Below, in pieces: positions 15,984 through 24,711 of a DNA stretch of 45,487 nucleotides. The translations under genes were made by a program, and so were the position numbers. The notes beneath the pieces were generated by a model. That model was given only the letters and a program-made list of their open reading frames with translations. It was not told the origin of the DNA and did not search any database. The DNA is taken from contig JANLYQ010000118.1 in the NCBI GenBank assembly GCA_031365725.1, forward strand, positions 1 through 45,487. Reading direction: 5' to 3'. Every line of letters begins with the position of its first letter. The stretch's first letter is position 1. The DNA comes from JANLYQ01 sp031365725 (lineage in GTDB: Bacteria; Actinomycetota; Actinomycetes; JACCUZ01).

Positions 15984-16856
15984 TCATTGTCCCAGGGACG
16001 GCGGACCACCGAGCGACGCCTGTACGGCGGTCAGCAGCCGACCCAGCGACGGCGGGGGGTCGCCGGGCCGAACGCCCACCGTCAGCAGACCGACCCGGGA
16101 CCCGCGGCGGACGACAGCCTCGGACCAGACCCACGGGTCGGCACCGGCACCGAGCTCGCGGCGGCGGCGCACCACCGTGCCTGGGCCTGCCCGCTGCTCG
16201 GACACCACCGCAACCAGCGGGTCCGAGCGCCGGACGACTCCGGTCGGCGCCACGCAGCCGCGACCGACAGCGGTGAGGTCGGCCACCAGCGCAGCCGCCG
16301 AGGCGGACGAGGAAAGACTCAGTACCAGGGCCACGGCCGGCGCGGCGTGCGGCCCGCGGTAGGTCGCCTCCAGCGCGTGCGCAGGCACCGGCAACCGCGG
16401 CAGGATGAGCGGCCCGGTGCAGCCCAGCGGCAGCAACCCCGCCACCACCTCGGCGCCCGGTCGCGCCCGCACCCACGCACCGTTGCCCACGTTGCCGTCC
16501 TCGGAGCTGCCTGGGTCGACCCAGCGGGCCCAGCCCGCGCCGAGAGCCGCCGGTGGCGGCAGGTCCGCGGCACTGAGTGCCCCCGAGGAGCGAGCGGGCA
16601 CCGAAGAGACGGACGCAGCGCGATGGGATGCGGACACCGAGGGAGACCCCGAGGTCGACTCGCGCGCAGCGCTCGCGGCAGGTGTCGCCGACCCGGATGC
16701 CGACAACTCAGCTGGGGAGCCGGTCCTCGACCCGGCCACCGACCCGCCCCACGACCCGACACTGACCGGCGTACGTCCATCCGAGCCCGCACCACAACCG
16801 ACCAGTACGAAAGATCCGACCACCACACCGGCGGTGACGACGACTCGTCGCCGCAC
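15984..16856 (-). CDS. Hypothetical lipoprotein
   Basis: About 290 residues from the GTG at 16856. The signal sequence ends in a lipobox (SFVLVGCGAG), so the mature protein should be lipid-anchored outside the membrane. A long Ser/Ala/Gly-rich linker follows, then a ~190-residue alpha/beta-looking domain with no motif I recognise (PPPAALGAGWARWVDPG, WSEAVVRRGSRVGLLTVGV). A longer frame exists upstream, but it would overlap the peptidase gene by 90 bases. GTG 16856 lies one base after that gene's stop. It is sandwiched in an apparent operon between a cell-wall peptidase and dusB. Function unknown. Confidence 0.75.
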   Translation of the reverse strand: MRRRVVVTAGVVVGSFVLVGCGAGSDGRTPVSVGSWGGSVAGSRTGSPAELSASGSATPAASAARESTSGSPSVSASHRAASVSSVPARSSGALSAADLPPPAALGAGWARWVDPGSSEDGNVGNGAWVRARPGAEVVAGLLPLGCTGPLILPRLPVPAHALEATYRGPHAAPAVALVLSLSSSASAAALVADLTAVGRGCVAPTGVVRRSDPLVAVVSEQRAGPGTVVRRRRELGAGADPWVWSEAVVRRGSRVGLLTVGVRPGDPPPSLGRLLTAVQASLGGPPSLGQ

Positions 16857-16857
16857 C

Positions 16858-18009
16858 TCAGCCGCCGTTGGCGGAGAAGTGCTGGTAGTCCGGGTGCGAC
16901 CAGCGGGCGCCCCACCGCCAGCCCCGTGCCGCCATCGCGCGCGCAACCACGCCGCCCGGCATGATCATGCCGACCCGCACGCTTGCGCGGTCGAGGAACG
17001 TGCGACCGGCGCTGGGATAGACCCGGCTCGGCGTCACGTAAGGGTTCTCCAAGGTGTTGATGTCGATGGCATTGCCGTAAGAGTGCTGGGAGACACGGTA
17101 GGGGTTGCCGGTCACCTTGCGGCAGTTGAAGGTCGAGGTGTTGTCCGCAGCCATCGAGACGATGTCGTTGCCGCGATAGGCATCGACCGGGGTCATCTTC
17201 CGGATCGGGAAGCGCGCGTCGAACGCAGCGTGGAAGACCGCCTGCAGGTCAGCGACGACCGTCGCGCGTGCGACCAGCACACCGCGACGCGGCACGCCGG
17301 CCCAGTCGTAGTACGGCAGCACGATCCATCGCAACGCTGCTGGCGCAACGGGGCAGCCGGACCGGTAGGTGTAGGGGATCTCGGCAGCAGTGACCCGGCG
17401 TACGGCGGTCGACCAGGTGCCGGTCACGGTGAGCACGCCGGTCGCCGCAACCTGGTCGATGCGCCCGCCGGTGAAGGTGGTCGACGCACCATCCGGGGTG
17501 CTGGCGGTGTCGACGCTCGGATAGCCCAGCGACGAACGGGTGGCGTCGATCTGCAGGTAGCGAGTGAGGACAGCACCGGTCACGACGTGTACGCCGGTCG
17601 CCGCGGAGACGTAGAACCGGCCGCCGGCGAATACCTGCTCGGAGCCTGTCGGGTGCCCCGCGGGATCGGTCAGCGCGGCTGGTGCGGCAACAGGGAACCC
17701 GAGTGGGCCGCTGGGTCCGCCTAGCGCGACGTACCGGTCGGCGATGGGGCCGGGCACGTCCCACGCGTCGGTTGCAGGCGACCAGACGATCCGGCCGCCG
17801 GTGAAGTCGCGGGCCCGGCCGTCGGCGCCGGTGTCGTAGGGCTCCGAGGTGGGTGCGCCGAGCACACCGGCGGCCCCGCCCAACGCCTGGTAGCGCGCCT
17901 CGATGCGGCCACCGTCGTCGGCGGCCTGCGCCGGGGACGACAGCGCGACCGAGAGACACGCCAGCACGAGCGCGACGACCGCGGCAACGACCCGGGATCT
18001 CACGTGCAC
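16858..18009 (-). CDS. Secreted M15-family peptidase with LGFP repeats
   Basis: About 383 residues: a Sec signal peptide ending near SSPAQA-A, then three LGFP-type repeats (IEARYQALGGAAGVLGAPT; RYVALGGPSGPLGFPV; RYLQIDATRSSLGYPS). These bind cell-wall arabinogalactan/peptidoglycan in related proteins. A C-terminal D-Ala-D-Ala carboxypeptidase/endolysin-like domain has Zn motifs SQHSYGNAIDIN and HPDYQHFS. It likely trims peptidoglycan cross-bridges outside the cell. The start is uncertain: GTG 18009 and GTG 18003 (two codons shorter) are both close to a G-rich ribosome site. It heads the minus-strand operon with the lipoprotein and dusB. Confidence 0.87.
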   Translation of the reverse strand: MHVRSRVVAAVVALVLACLSVALSSPAQAADDGGRIEARYQALGGAAGVLGAPTSEPYDTGADGRARDFTGGRIVWSPATDAWDVPGPIADRYVALGGPSGPLGFPVAAPAALTDPAGHPTGSEQVFAGGRFYVSAATGVHVVTGAVLTRYLQIDATRSSLGYPSVDTASTPDGASTTFTGGRIDQVAATGVLTVTGTWSTAVRRVTAAEIPYTYRSGCPVAPAALRWIVLPYYDWAGVPRRGVLVARATVVADLQAVFHAAFDARFPIRKMTPVDAYRGNDIVSMAADNTSTFNCRKVTGNPYRVSQHSYGNAIDINTLENPYVTPSRVYPSAGRTFLDRASVRVGMIMPGGVVARAMAARGWRWGARWSHPDYQHFSANGG

Positions 18010-18110
18010 CTCACCCCCTGTCTCTCGGCAGGTCGGAGGCTAGCCCTGAGAAGTCTGTTTGGTACGTAATGCCCGACTACCTCGGACCGTGTCGGAGTGG
18101 CGGGCGGCCC

Positions 18111-18146
18111 GGTGACGTCGGGCGGACCGGTGACGTCGGGCGGACA
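18111..18146. repeat. 18-bp tandem duplication in a divergent promoter region
   Basis: Two adjacent copies of an 18-mer (ggtgacgtcgggcggacc and a 17/18 match) occupy 18111-18128 and 18129-18146. Each contains the palindrome GACGTC. They lie between the divergent M15 peptidase and glycosyltransferase genes, 33 bp upstream of the likely -10 of the latter. They could be a duplicated binding site. Confidence 0.55.
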
Positions 18147-18178
18147 CGTGGCGGCGGCCGAGCTGGCGGTCGTTCCGG

Positions 18179-18184
18179 TAGCGT
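18179..18184 (+). promoter_or_regulatory. -10 hexamer TAGCGT upstream of the glycosyltransferase
   Basis: TAGCGT ends eight bases before ATG 18193. With no Shine-Dalgarno present, the transcript is probably leaderless or nearly so, supporting this internal ATG over the longer frame from 18097. Confidence 0.45.
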
Positions 18185-18192
18185 CCGCGACC

Positions 18193-19587
18193 ATGGCGCC
18201 CGCGAGCACCCGAGAGCTGACCGTGCTGTTCATGCCCGAGTCCGCCTACGGCCCGACCAACCAGTGCGTCGGCCTCGGCCACGTGTTGCATGCCCGCGGG
18301 CACCGGGTGGTGTTCGCGGCCGAGGCGTCGTGGCGCGGACGTCTCGCGCCGCTGGGTTTCGAGGAGGAGCTCGTCGACCTTGCTGCAGCACCAACTGACG
18401 ACGGTTCAGGTGTCGACGGGACGGGGACGGCCGATACGGGTGTCGAGCAGGACGCGGGCGCGTTCTGGAAAGACTTCATCCGCGAGACGGCGCCGGAGTT
18501 TCGCAAGCCGACCATCGACCAGCTCCAGGGCTTCCTGCGTCCCACCTGGCAGGCGCTGGTCGACGGTGCGATGTTCTGCGAGCCGGCGCTGCGCACCATG
18601 CTCGCCCGGGTGTCCCCCGACATCGTCGTGCTCGACAACGTGGTCGCGTTCCCGGCGCTGCTGACCTACGGGGCCCCCTACATCCGGATCGTGTCCTGCA
18701 ATCCATTGGAGATCCGCGGGCCGCTGGAAATCCGGGGGCCGTCCTCCGTGCGGCCGGCCGGCACAGTGCCGCCGGTGTTCTCGGGGCTGCCCGCCGACGA
18801 CGACCGCGGCTGGGCGGCGTTCCGCGCCGAGCACGACCGCACCCACCGCCCGCTCTGGCAGTCGTTCAACGCCTGGGTGGTCGAGCAGGGCGCGCCACCG
18901 TTGCCGGACCTCGAGTTCGTGCACACCTCGACCGAGGCCAACCTCTATGTCTTTCCCGAGGAAGTCGACTACGTCGACGCCCGGCCACTGGCTGACACCT
19001 GGCACCGGATGGACTCCAGCGTGCGTGGCACGGACACGGCGTACGACCTGCCGGAGGGGGTCCGCGACCGATCCCCCGGCAGCGCGCTGATCTACCTCTC
19101 GCTCGGCTCGCTCGGCAGTGCCGACGTCGCGCTGATGCAGCGGTTGGTCGAGGTCCTCGGTCGGACCCCGCATCGGTACATCGTCAGCCTCGGACCGCAG
19201 CACGCCGAGATCGAGCTGCCACCGACCATGGCGGGGGCCGAGTTCCTGCCGCAGACCTCGGTGATCCCGCAGGTCGACGCGGTCATCACCCACGGCGGCA
19301 ACAACACCACCACCGAGTCGCTGCACTTCGGCAAGCCGATGGTGCTGCTGCCGTTGTTCTGGGACCAGTACGACAACGCGCAGCGCATGCACGAGACAGG
19401 CCACGGCGTGCGCCTGTCGACCTACACCTTCACCGACGACGACATGACGGCTGCGCTCGACACCGTGCTGGCGCCGGCGATGCGCGACAAGCTGGCCGAG
19501 GTGGGCGCTCGGATCCGGGCCCGGGACGGGCTGACCCGCGGCGTCGACCTCATCGAGGCGGTCGCACGTCGCCATGCCGACGGGTGA
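18193..19587 (+). CDS. GT1-family (MGT-like) glycosyltransferase
   Basis: A 464-residue GT-B glycosyltransferase using a nucleotide sugar. The N-terminal acceptor domain begins VLFMPESAYGPTNQCVGLG, typical of macrolide/natural-product glycosyltransferases. The C-terminal donor domain has the signature THGGNNTTTESLHFGKPM...DQYDNA, including the conserved H-G-G and D-Q that contact the nucleotide and sugar. A curious six-residue duplication (PLEIRG twice) is at codons 171-182. Its stop overlaps the GTG of the kinase gene. Together with that kinase and an SIS isomerase it forms a coupled three-gene operon, suggesting work on aminosugars. The acceptor is unknown. Confidence 0.87.
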   Translation: MAPASTRELTVLFMPESAYGPTNQCVGLGHVLHARGHRVVFAAEASWRGRLAPLGFEEELVDLAAAPTDDGSGVDGTGTADTGVEQDAGAFWKDFIRETAPEFRKPTIDQLQGFLRPTWQALVDGAMFCEPALRTMLARVSPDIVVLDNVVAFPALLTYGAPYIRIVSCNPLEIRGPLEIRGPSSVRPAGTVPPVFSGLPADDDRGWAAFRAEHDRTHRPLWQSFNAWVVEQGAPPLPDLEFVHTSTEANLYVFPEEVDYVDARPLADTWHRMDSSVRGTDTAYDLPEGVRDRSPGSALIYLSLGSLGSADVALMQRLVEVLGRTPHRYIVSLGPQHAEIELPPTMAGAEFLPQTSVIPQVDAVITHGGNNTTTESLHFGKPMVLLPLFWDQYDNAQRMHETGHGVRLSTYTFTDDDMTAALDTVLAPAMRDKLAEVGARIRARDGLTRGVDLIEAVARRHADG

Positions 19588-20966
19588 GCGCTGCCGCCGG
19601 CCTGCTGGCACCGCGCGACCTGGCGGTGCTGGTCGCCGCGGCCGGCGCCGTACTCGTGGCGCCAAAGCGGCCGCGATCTGCACCTGGTGATGTCCTGCTG
19701 CCGCTGTCGCTGGTCGACGCCTGCGCCCTCGGCGGTACTGCGTACGTCGCCGTGGTGTCCGACGCTTCCGGGTCGCGGTGGACGGTGCCGTTGGTGGTCG
19801 TCGACGGCACCCTCCGCCGGGCGGTCGCCGGTGACGGCGTCGCTGCCGCCCTGGTGGCTGCCGGGTCGCAGGCGCTCGAGGAGGCGTTCGAGTTGCGGCC
19901 CGGGGAGCCCCCGCAGTCAAGGCAGCCGAGCCGATCGGTGATGTCAGCAGCGTCGGTCGACCGCCACGCAGAGCGAGCCATCGTCGTGGACCAGACCAAC
20001 GAGTCGATAGCGGTCGGCGAGAGCGTGGTCGTGAAGTGGCAGCTGGCGCTACCGTTGATGCTCGACGACGCCGACCACCCCGCCATCCGACGGCTGGACA
20101 CCCTTTCCGGGCAACAGTTCCCGGGAGTGCCGAGGCTCTGGTCGATGCTGATCTGGCACGACGGCGACCGCACCCGACTGCTCGCCACGGTGAGCGACTA
20201 CATCCCCGACGCTCGTGACGGCTGGGACTGGGCGGTCGACGACGTCCGTGCCGTTGCCCGCGGGTCGTCGCCGATGCCGACCGCCTTGGAGCCCGTCCAC
20301 GAGATCGCCCGGCTCATCGCCGGCATGCACGTCGCCCTGGCCGCCGGCGGTGTCGGCACCGCATCGGCCGACGACGCACGCGACTGGCACCAGCAGGCAC
20401 TCGACGACCTCGCGGCGGCGCTCGCGCTGGTCGAGGGGGCCGAGGGTGAGCGCCTCGCGGCCCGCGCCGCGCGCATCACCACCGGGCTGGCTCCGTTGGC
20501 CGACGCAGCGGGCACGCTCGTCCTCGACGTGCACGGCGACCTGCACGTCGGGCAGGTGCTGCGGCACGGCGACCCGGCGTCGTACAGCGTCGTGGACTTC
20601 GACGGCAACCCGGTGCTGACACCCTCCGAGCGTGCCCGCTCGGCGGCGGCAGCCCGGGATGTGGCCGGGATGCTCGCCTCGCTCGACCACGTCGGCCGGG
20701 TGGTGCTGCACCGCACCGACAACCTCGGGTCGCCCGGCCACGCGCTCGTCACGGACTGGATTCTACAGGCCCAGCAAGCGTTTCTCGAGACCTATCGCCG
20801 TGAGCTGGCCGCTGCCGGACACGGCCACCTGCTCGACGAACGACTGGTGACACCGATGCGGCTGCAGCAGGAGTGTCGCGAGCTGCTGTATGCCGTGCGG
20901 CACCTGCCGCACTGGCGCTATGTGCCCGACGGTGCGTTGCAGGCGCTGCTGCCCGAGGAGGGGTGA
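19584..20966 (+). CDS. Maltokinase-like sugar kinase, probable glucosamine kinase
   Basis: A 460-residue APH-fold kinase with a maltokinase-type N-terminal cap (residues ~1-110, APRDLAVLVAAAGAVLVAP). The Lys of the ATP site is in ESVVVKWQLAL, the catalytic loop is VHGDLHVGQVLRHG (residues ~310-325) and the metal site is VVDFDGNPVLTPSERAR. The actinobacterial glucosamine kinase family shares this cap and loop, and the next gene is an SIS-domain GlmS-like protein, which supports glucosamine over maltose. No trehalose/maltose pathway genes (treS, glgE) are nearby. GTG 19584 overlaps the upstream TGA. The exact sugar is inferred, not shown. Confidence 0.78.
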   Translation: MSAAAGLLAPRDLAVLVAAAGAVLVAPKRPRSAPGDVLLPLSLVDACALGGTAYVAVVSDASGSRWTVPLVVVDGTLRRAVAGDGVAAALVAAGSQALEEAFELRPGEPPQSRQPSRSVMSAASVDRHAERAIVVDQTNESIAVGESVVVKWQLALPLMLDDADHPAIRRLDTLSGQQFPGVPRLWSMLIWHDGDRTRLLATVSDYIPDARDGWDWAVDDVRAVARGSSPMPTALEPVHEIARLIAGMHVALAAGGVGTASADDARDWHQQALDDLAAALALVEGAEGERLAARAARITTGLAPLADAAGTLVLDVHGDLHVGQVLRHGDPASYSVVDFDGNPVLTPSERARSAAAARDVAGMLASLDHVGRVVLHRTDNLGSPGHALVTDWILQAQQAFLETYRRELAAAGHGHLLDERLVTPMRLQQECRELLYAVRHLPHWRYVPDGALQALLPEEG

Positions 20967-21994
20967 TGGACCCGGCACTGTTTCTTGCCGACCTCGAGGC
21001 CAAGCCGGACACGCTCGGCACGCTGGCCGACGCGCTCGACCGGCGCGACCCGTGGGAGGTGCTGGGCCACCTCCCCCTCGAGCGGGACGTCAGCGAGCCG
21101 CACGTGGTCCTGCTCGGCATGGGCTCGTCGTTCTCCGCAGCCGCCGTGTGTGCCGCTCGACTCCGCGCGCACAGTGTCCACGCGGTGGCGGAGCTCGCCA
21201 GCAGCGACCTGCTCCCCGCGCCGCGGCACGACACCCTCGTCGTGGCGATCTCGGCCGGCGGCGGGTCCCGTGAGACCGATGCCGCCGTGGCGCACTATCG
21301 CGGCCGGTGCCCCATCGTGCTGCTCACCAACACCGCGACGTCTCCCCTTGCTGCCGACGTCGATGCGGTCGTGCCCATGCTGGCCGGCGAGGAGCGCGGT
21401 GGCGTCGCCTGCCGATCGTTCCAGCACACCACGGCGCTGCTGATGGCGTTGGAGACCCACCTGCTCGCTCGGCTGGCCACGGCGCTTGCCTCGTCGACGC
21501 CACGCCCGTCCATCGCCGATCTTGTACGACGGTCAGCCGTCGCCACCGCCGACCTGCTCGACCGCCTGGCCGACTGGTTGCCCGAGACATCGCGGCTGCT
21601 GCTCGGTCCGCACGGCACGCACGTCGTGGCGCCGGCTCGCCGACTGTCCTCGGCGCAGCAGTCGGCGCTGATGCTGCGTGAGGGGCCGCGGTTGCCGGCG
21701 TACCCCTGCGAGACGGGCGACTGGAGCCACGTCGACGTCTACCTCACCCGGAGCATCGACTACCGCATGCTGCTTCTGGCCGGCTCGAGGTGGGAGGACG
21801 AGCTGCTGCGCTGGACCGCCGAGCGCGGCTCGACGGTGGTGGCCGTCGGCGCAGAGGTGCCCGGAGCCGCCCTCTGCATCCGGTACTCCGGTGACAGAGG
21901 TGGCGCCGACCCAGCCCACGAATCCGACGACGTGCGGCTGCTCACCGAGGTGCTGGTGGCGGAGCTGGTCGCAGCGTCGGCCTGGGCGGGGTAG
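20966..21994 (+). CDS. SIS-domain sugar isomerase/deaminase (GlmS C-domain-like)
   Basis: A 342-residue protein with two SIS domains, like the isomerase half of GlmS or sugar-phosphate deaminases (AgaS/FrlB type). The first domain has VVLLGMGSSFSAAAV and AISAGGGSRETDAA (canonical ISxSGxSxET, with Ala in place of one Ser). PLAADVDAVVPMLAGEE and SFQHTTALLMALE follow. It lacks the glutaminase domain. Likely role: converting the kinase product glucosamine-6-phosphate to fructose-6-phosphate plus ammonia. The ATG overlaps the kinase stop (TGATG) and has GAGGAGG before it. It converges with the next gene. Confidence 0.82.
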   Translation: MDPALFLADLEAKPDTLGTLADALDRRDPWEVLGHLPLERDVSEPHVVLLGMGSSFSAAAVCAARLRAHSVHAVAELASSDLLPAPRHDTLVVAISAGGGSRETDAAVAHYRGRCPIVLLTNTATSPLAADVDAVVPMLAGEERGGVACRSFQHTTALLMALETHLLARLATALASSTPRPSIADLVRRSAVATADLLDRLADWLPETSRLLLGPHGTHVVAPARRLSSAQQSALMLREGPRLPAYPCETGDWSHVDVYLTRSIDYRMLLLAGSRWEDELLRWTAERGSTVVAVGAEVPGAALCIRYSGDRGGADPAHESDDVRLLTEVLVAELVAASAWAG

Positions 21995-22000
21995 GGGTCG

Positions 22001-23215
22001 TCAGACCGCTGCGGCAGCCCGGGCGAGCCACAGCCCGGGGTCACCGGAGTGGTAGACGTGCTCGTCGGGCTCGATGTTGTCGAGAAACATCCGATAGACC
22101 ATGGCCTGCCGCAGCGCCCGCACCGGCTCGAGCAAGGCAGCGGCCCGCGATGGGTCGGACCCCGGCAGAGCTTCGCGCCACAACCCCTCCCAGTGCGCGA
22201 GCAACGGCTCGCGCTGCCCGGGCGCGATACTGCCGATGGTCGCCGCCTGGTCCAGCAACGGATGGCCGATGCCGCAGTCACCCCAGTCGAGCAGCACGCT
22301 GTGCCCGTCGGCAGCCGGTGAGCCGCACGCGTTGCCGGGGTGGAAGTCGCCGTGGACCAGGGTGTCCGGGAGCCCGCAAGCCGCGACGGCGGCGAACCGT
22401 CCCGGCAGCCCGGCGACCAGCACACGCAGCCGGCGGACGACCTCGACGTCCAGCTGGTCGGCACAGACGTCCACCAGTCGCTGCGCCGCAGGCACGAACG
22501 ACTCCACCCGCCAGTCCGGCGCGCCCAGTCCCTCGAGCTCCCCGACCCGGTCTACCCACTCGACCTGCAGCCGCACGAGCATCCCGACCAGTCGTTGCAG
22601 CACCGGAAGCGCAGCACCCCAGTGGTCCTCCCCCGGCACGTCGTCCAGCAGCACCCTTGGCCCCCCGGCTGCGACCAGAGGCGGGACGACCGAGGGGTCG
22701 AGCAGCTGCAGCATCCTGCCCTCGTGGGCGAAGAACGGCGGCACGACCTTGAGCCACACCAGTCCGTCGACGACAGGCAGCCGCCAGATGCTGGAGAGGT
22801 TCCAGGTGCGCAGCTGCTCGGCCGGGCCGACCCGCTCACGGCCGATGAGCCCCAGGGCAGTGTCGGCCCACGCAAGGTCGGCTGCGGGACCGCCAGGTCG
22901 GGCGTACGGAAGGCGGAAGGGTTGTTCCGCAACGGGATCGGCGCCACGCCACGGCACCAGGTCCGCCGCCGAGGGCGCCAAAGCCACCTCAGCCAGGTAG
23001 GTCACAGCGCCGCCTGCGACACCCCAGCCGTCGGCGGCCGACAGCAGGCGCAGGACGGTCACCTCGACGCCGTACGCCGTCCGGGCCCCCACCACGACGT
23101 CGCGCACCTCCTGCCTCCAGGGCAGCAGCACCTCGAACGGTGGCAGGGCACCGAGAACGGACCCCAATTGGTCGCACAGGACCAACGTCACGTGCCGCGG
23201 CGGGTAGTCCGTCAC
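22001..23215 (-). CDS. Aminoglycoside-phosphotransferase-fold protein
   Basis: 404 residues. The C-terminal ~260 residues have the APH/choline-kinase fold: catalytic loop LVHGDFHPGN and metal-binding LLDWGDCGIGHPLLD. The N-terminal ~120 residues (VTLVLCDQLGSVLGALPPFEVLLPW...) form a separate alpha/beta domain of no certain family. It recalls a nudix fold, but no nudix box is visible. The start is GTG 23215 and lacks a good ribosome site. It converges with the sugar operon and is 37 bases from glyS, reading the same way as glyS. The substrate cannot be predicted; it is not necessarily an antibiotic-resistance enzyme. Confidence 0.75.
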   Translation of the reverse strand: MTDYPPRHVTLVLCDQLGSVLGALPPFEVLLPWRQEVRDVVVGARTAYGVEVTVLRLLSAADGWGVAGGAVTYLAEVALAPSAADLVPWRGADPVAEQPFRLPYARPGGPAADLAWADTALGLIGRERVGPAEQLRTWNLSSIWRLPVVDGLVWLKVVPPFFAHEGRMLQLLDPSVVPPLVAAGGPRVLLDDVPGEDHWGAALPVLQRLVGMLVRLQVEWVDRVGELEGLGAPDWRVESFVPAAQRLVDVCADQLDVEVVRRLRVLVAGLPGRFAAVAACGLPDTLVHGDFHPGNACGSPAADGHSVLLDWGDCGIGHPLLDQAATIGSIAPGQREPLLAHWEGLWREALPGSDPSRAAALLEPVRALRQAMVYRMFLDNIEPDEHVYHSGDPGLWLARAAAAV

Positions 23216-23252
23216 GACAGGAGCCCCAGCAGCCGGGTCGTCAGGAACGTCG

Positions 23253-24659
23253 TCAGCAGCCGAGCAGCCGCGCCGCCAACCAGCCCTGCACCGCGTCCAG
23301 CCCGATGCGCTCCTGAGCCATGGTGTCGCGTTCTCGCACGGTCACGGCCTGGTCCTCCAGGGTGTCGAAGTCGACAGTCACACAGAACGGCGTACCGATC
23401 TCGTCCTGACGGCGGTAGCGCCGACCGATCGCACCCGCATCGTCGAACTCGACGTTCCAGTTCTGCCGCAGGGCCGCAGCGAGGTCACGGGCCTTGGGGG
23501 TGAGGTCAGCGTTGCGCGACAACGGCAGCACCGCCACCTTGACCGGCGCGAGCCGCGGGTCGAACCGCATCACGGTGCGCTTCTCGAGCAGGCCCTTGGC
23601 GTTGGGCGCCTCGTCCTCGGTGAAGGCGTCCAGCATGAAGGCCAAGGTGGCGCGGGTCAGGCCGGCGGCCGGCTCGATGACGTACGGAGTCCAGCGCTCG
23701 CCCTTCTCCTGGTCGAAGAACGACAGATCGGTGCCCGAGGCCTTGCTGTGCGCGCCGAGGTCGAAGTCCGTGCGGTTGGCGATGCCCTCGAGCTCGTCGA
23801 AGTCCTTGCCGCCGAAGCCGAAGCGGTACTCGATGTCGACCGTGCGCTTGGAGTAGTGCGACAGCTTTTCCTTCGGGTGCTCGAACATCCGGAGGTTGTC
23901 CTCCTTCAGCCCGAGACCGACGTACCAGTCCCAGCGGGTCTTCAGCCAGTAGTCGTGCCACTGCTCGTCGGTCCCGGGCTCGACGAAGAACTCCATCTCC
24001 ATCTGCTCGAACTCCCGGGTGCGGAAGATGAAGTTGCCCGGGGTGATCTCGTTGCGGAACGACTTGCCGGTCTGCGCGATGCCGAAGGGCGGCTTCTAGC
24101 GCGCCGAGGTCATCACGTTGAGGAAGTTGACGAAGATGCCCTGCGCGGTCTCGGGCCGCAGGTAGTGCAGGCCCTCCTCGCTCTCCACCGGACCGAGGTA
24201 GGTCTTGAGCAGGCCGGAGAACTGCCGCGGCTCGGTGAACGAGCCCTTGGTGCCGCAGTTGGGGCAGTTGATGTCCGCGAGGCCCGCGGCCGGCGGCCGG
24301 CCCTTCTTCGCCTCATAGGCCTCTTCGAGATGGTCGGCGCGAAAGCGCTTGTGGCACGACTGGCACTCGGCCAGCGGGTCGGTGAAGGTGTCGACGTGAC
24401 CCGAGGCCACCCACACGTCGCGGGCCAGGATCACCGCGGAGTCAAGCCCGACGACGTCGTCGCGGGACTGCACCATCGCCTTCCACCACTGACGGCGGAC
24501 GTTCTCCTTCAGCTCGACGCCCAGGGGGCCGTAGTCCCACGCGGAGCGGGTGCCGCCGTAGATCTCGCTGCTGGGATAGACGAAGCCGCGCCTCTTGCTA
24601 AGGCTGACGATCGCGTCGTTGCGCTGGGCGGCGCGTGCGTCGGAGCTGCCCTTGGCCAC
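23253..24659 (-). CDS. glyS: Glycyl-tRNA synthetase, reading frame interrupted by an in-frame TAG
   Basis: A 468-codon class II synthetase of the dimeric (eukaryote/archaeal-like) type. Visible parts: KRRGFVYPSSEIYGG; the Zn-type CQSCHKRFRADHL...CPNCG insert; motif 2 around FGIAQTGKSFRNEITPGNF; REFEQMEMEFFVEP; and motif 3 near the C terminus. The C-terminal anticodon domain is complete. Codon 188 (24096-24098) is TAG where relatives have Lys or Arg (consensus R-[KR]-K-P-P-F-G-I). Everything on both sides is in frame and well conserved. The start is GTG 24659 with GGAGG five bases upstream, in preference to ATG 24671. Either a base error, a suppressed amber codon, or a dead copy; as glyS is essential, a sequence error or a second glyS is most likely. 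Confidence 0.85.
24096..24098 (-). other. In-frame amber codon in glyS
   Basis: CTA on the plus strand reads TAG on the glyS strand. One base change (AAG to TAG) accounts for it. The flanking codons encode SAR before it and KPPFGIAQ after it. Confidence 0.9.
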
Positions 24660-24711
24660 GGTGGCCTCCATCCGGCTGGTTGTCGGCGGGCTTGGCGGTG
24701 AGTCAACGAGG

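Noticed and set aside
18010..18110. Cyclic di-AMP (ydaO-type) riboswitch upstream of the M15 peptidase
   Set aside because: Cell-wall peptidase genes in actinobacteria often have one, but the leader is short and the conserved core could not be recognised.
18406..19920. 504-residue antisense frame over the glycosyltransferase and kinase genes
   Set aside because: It crosses two real genes and has a low-complexity Arg/Pro-rich translation.
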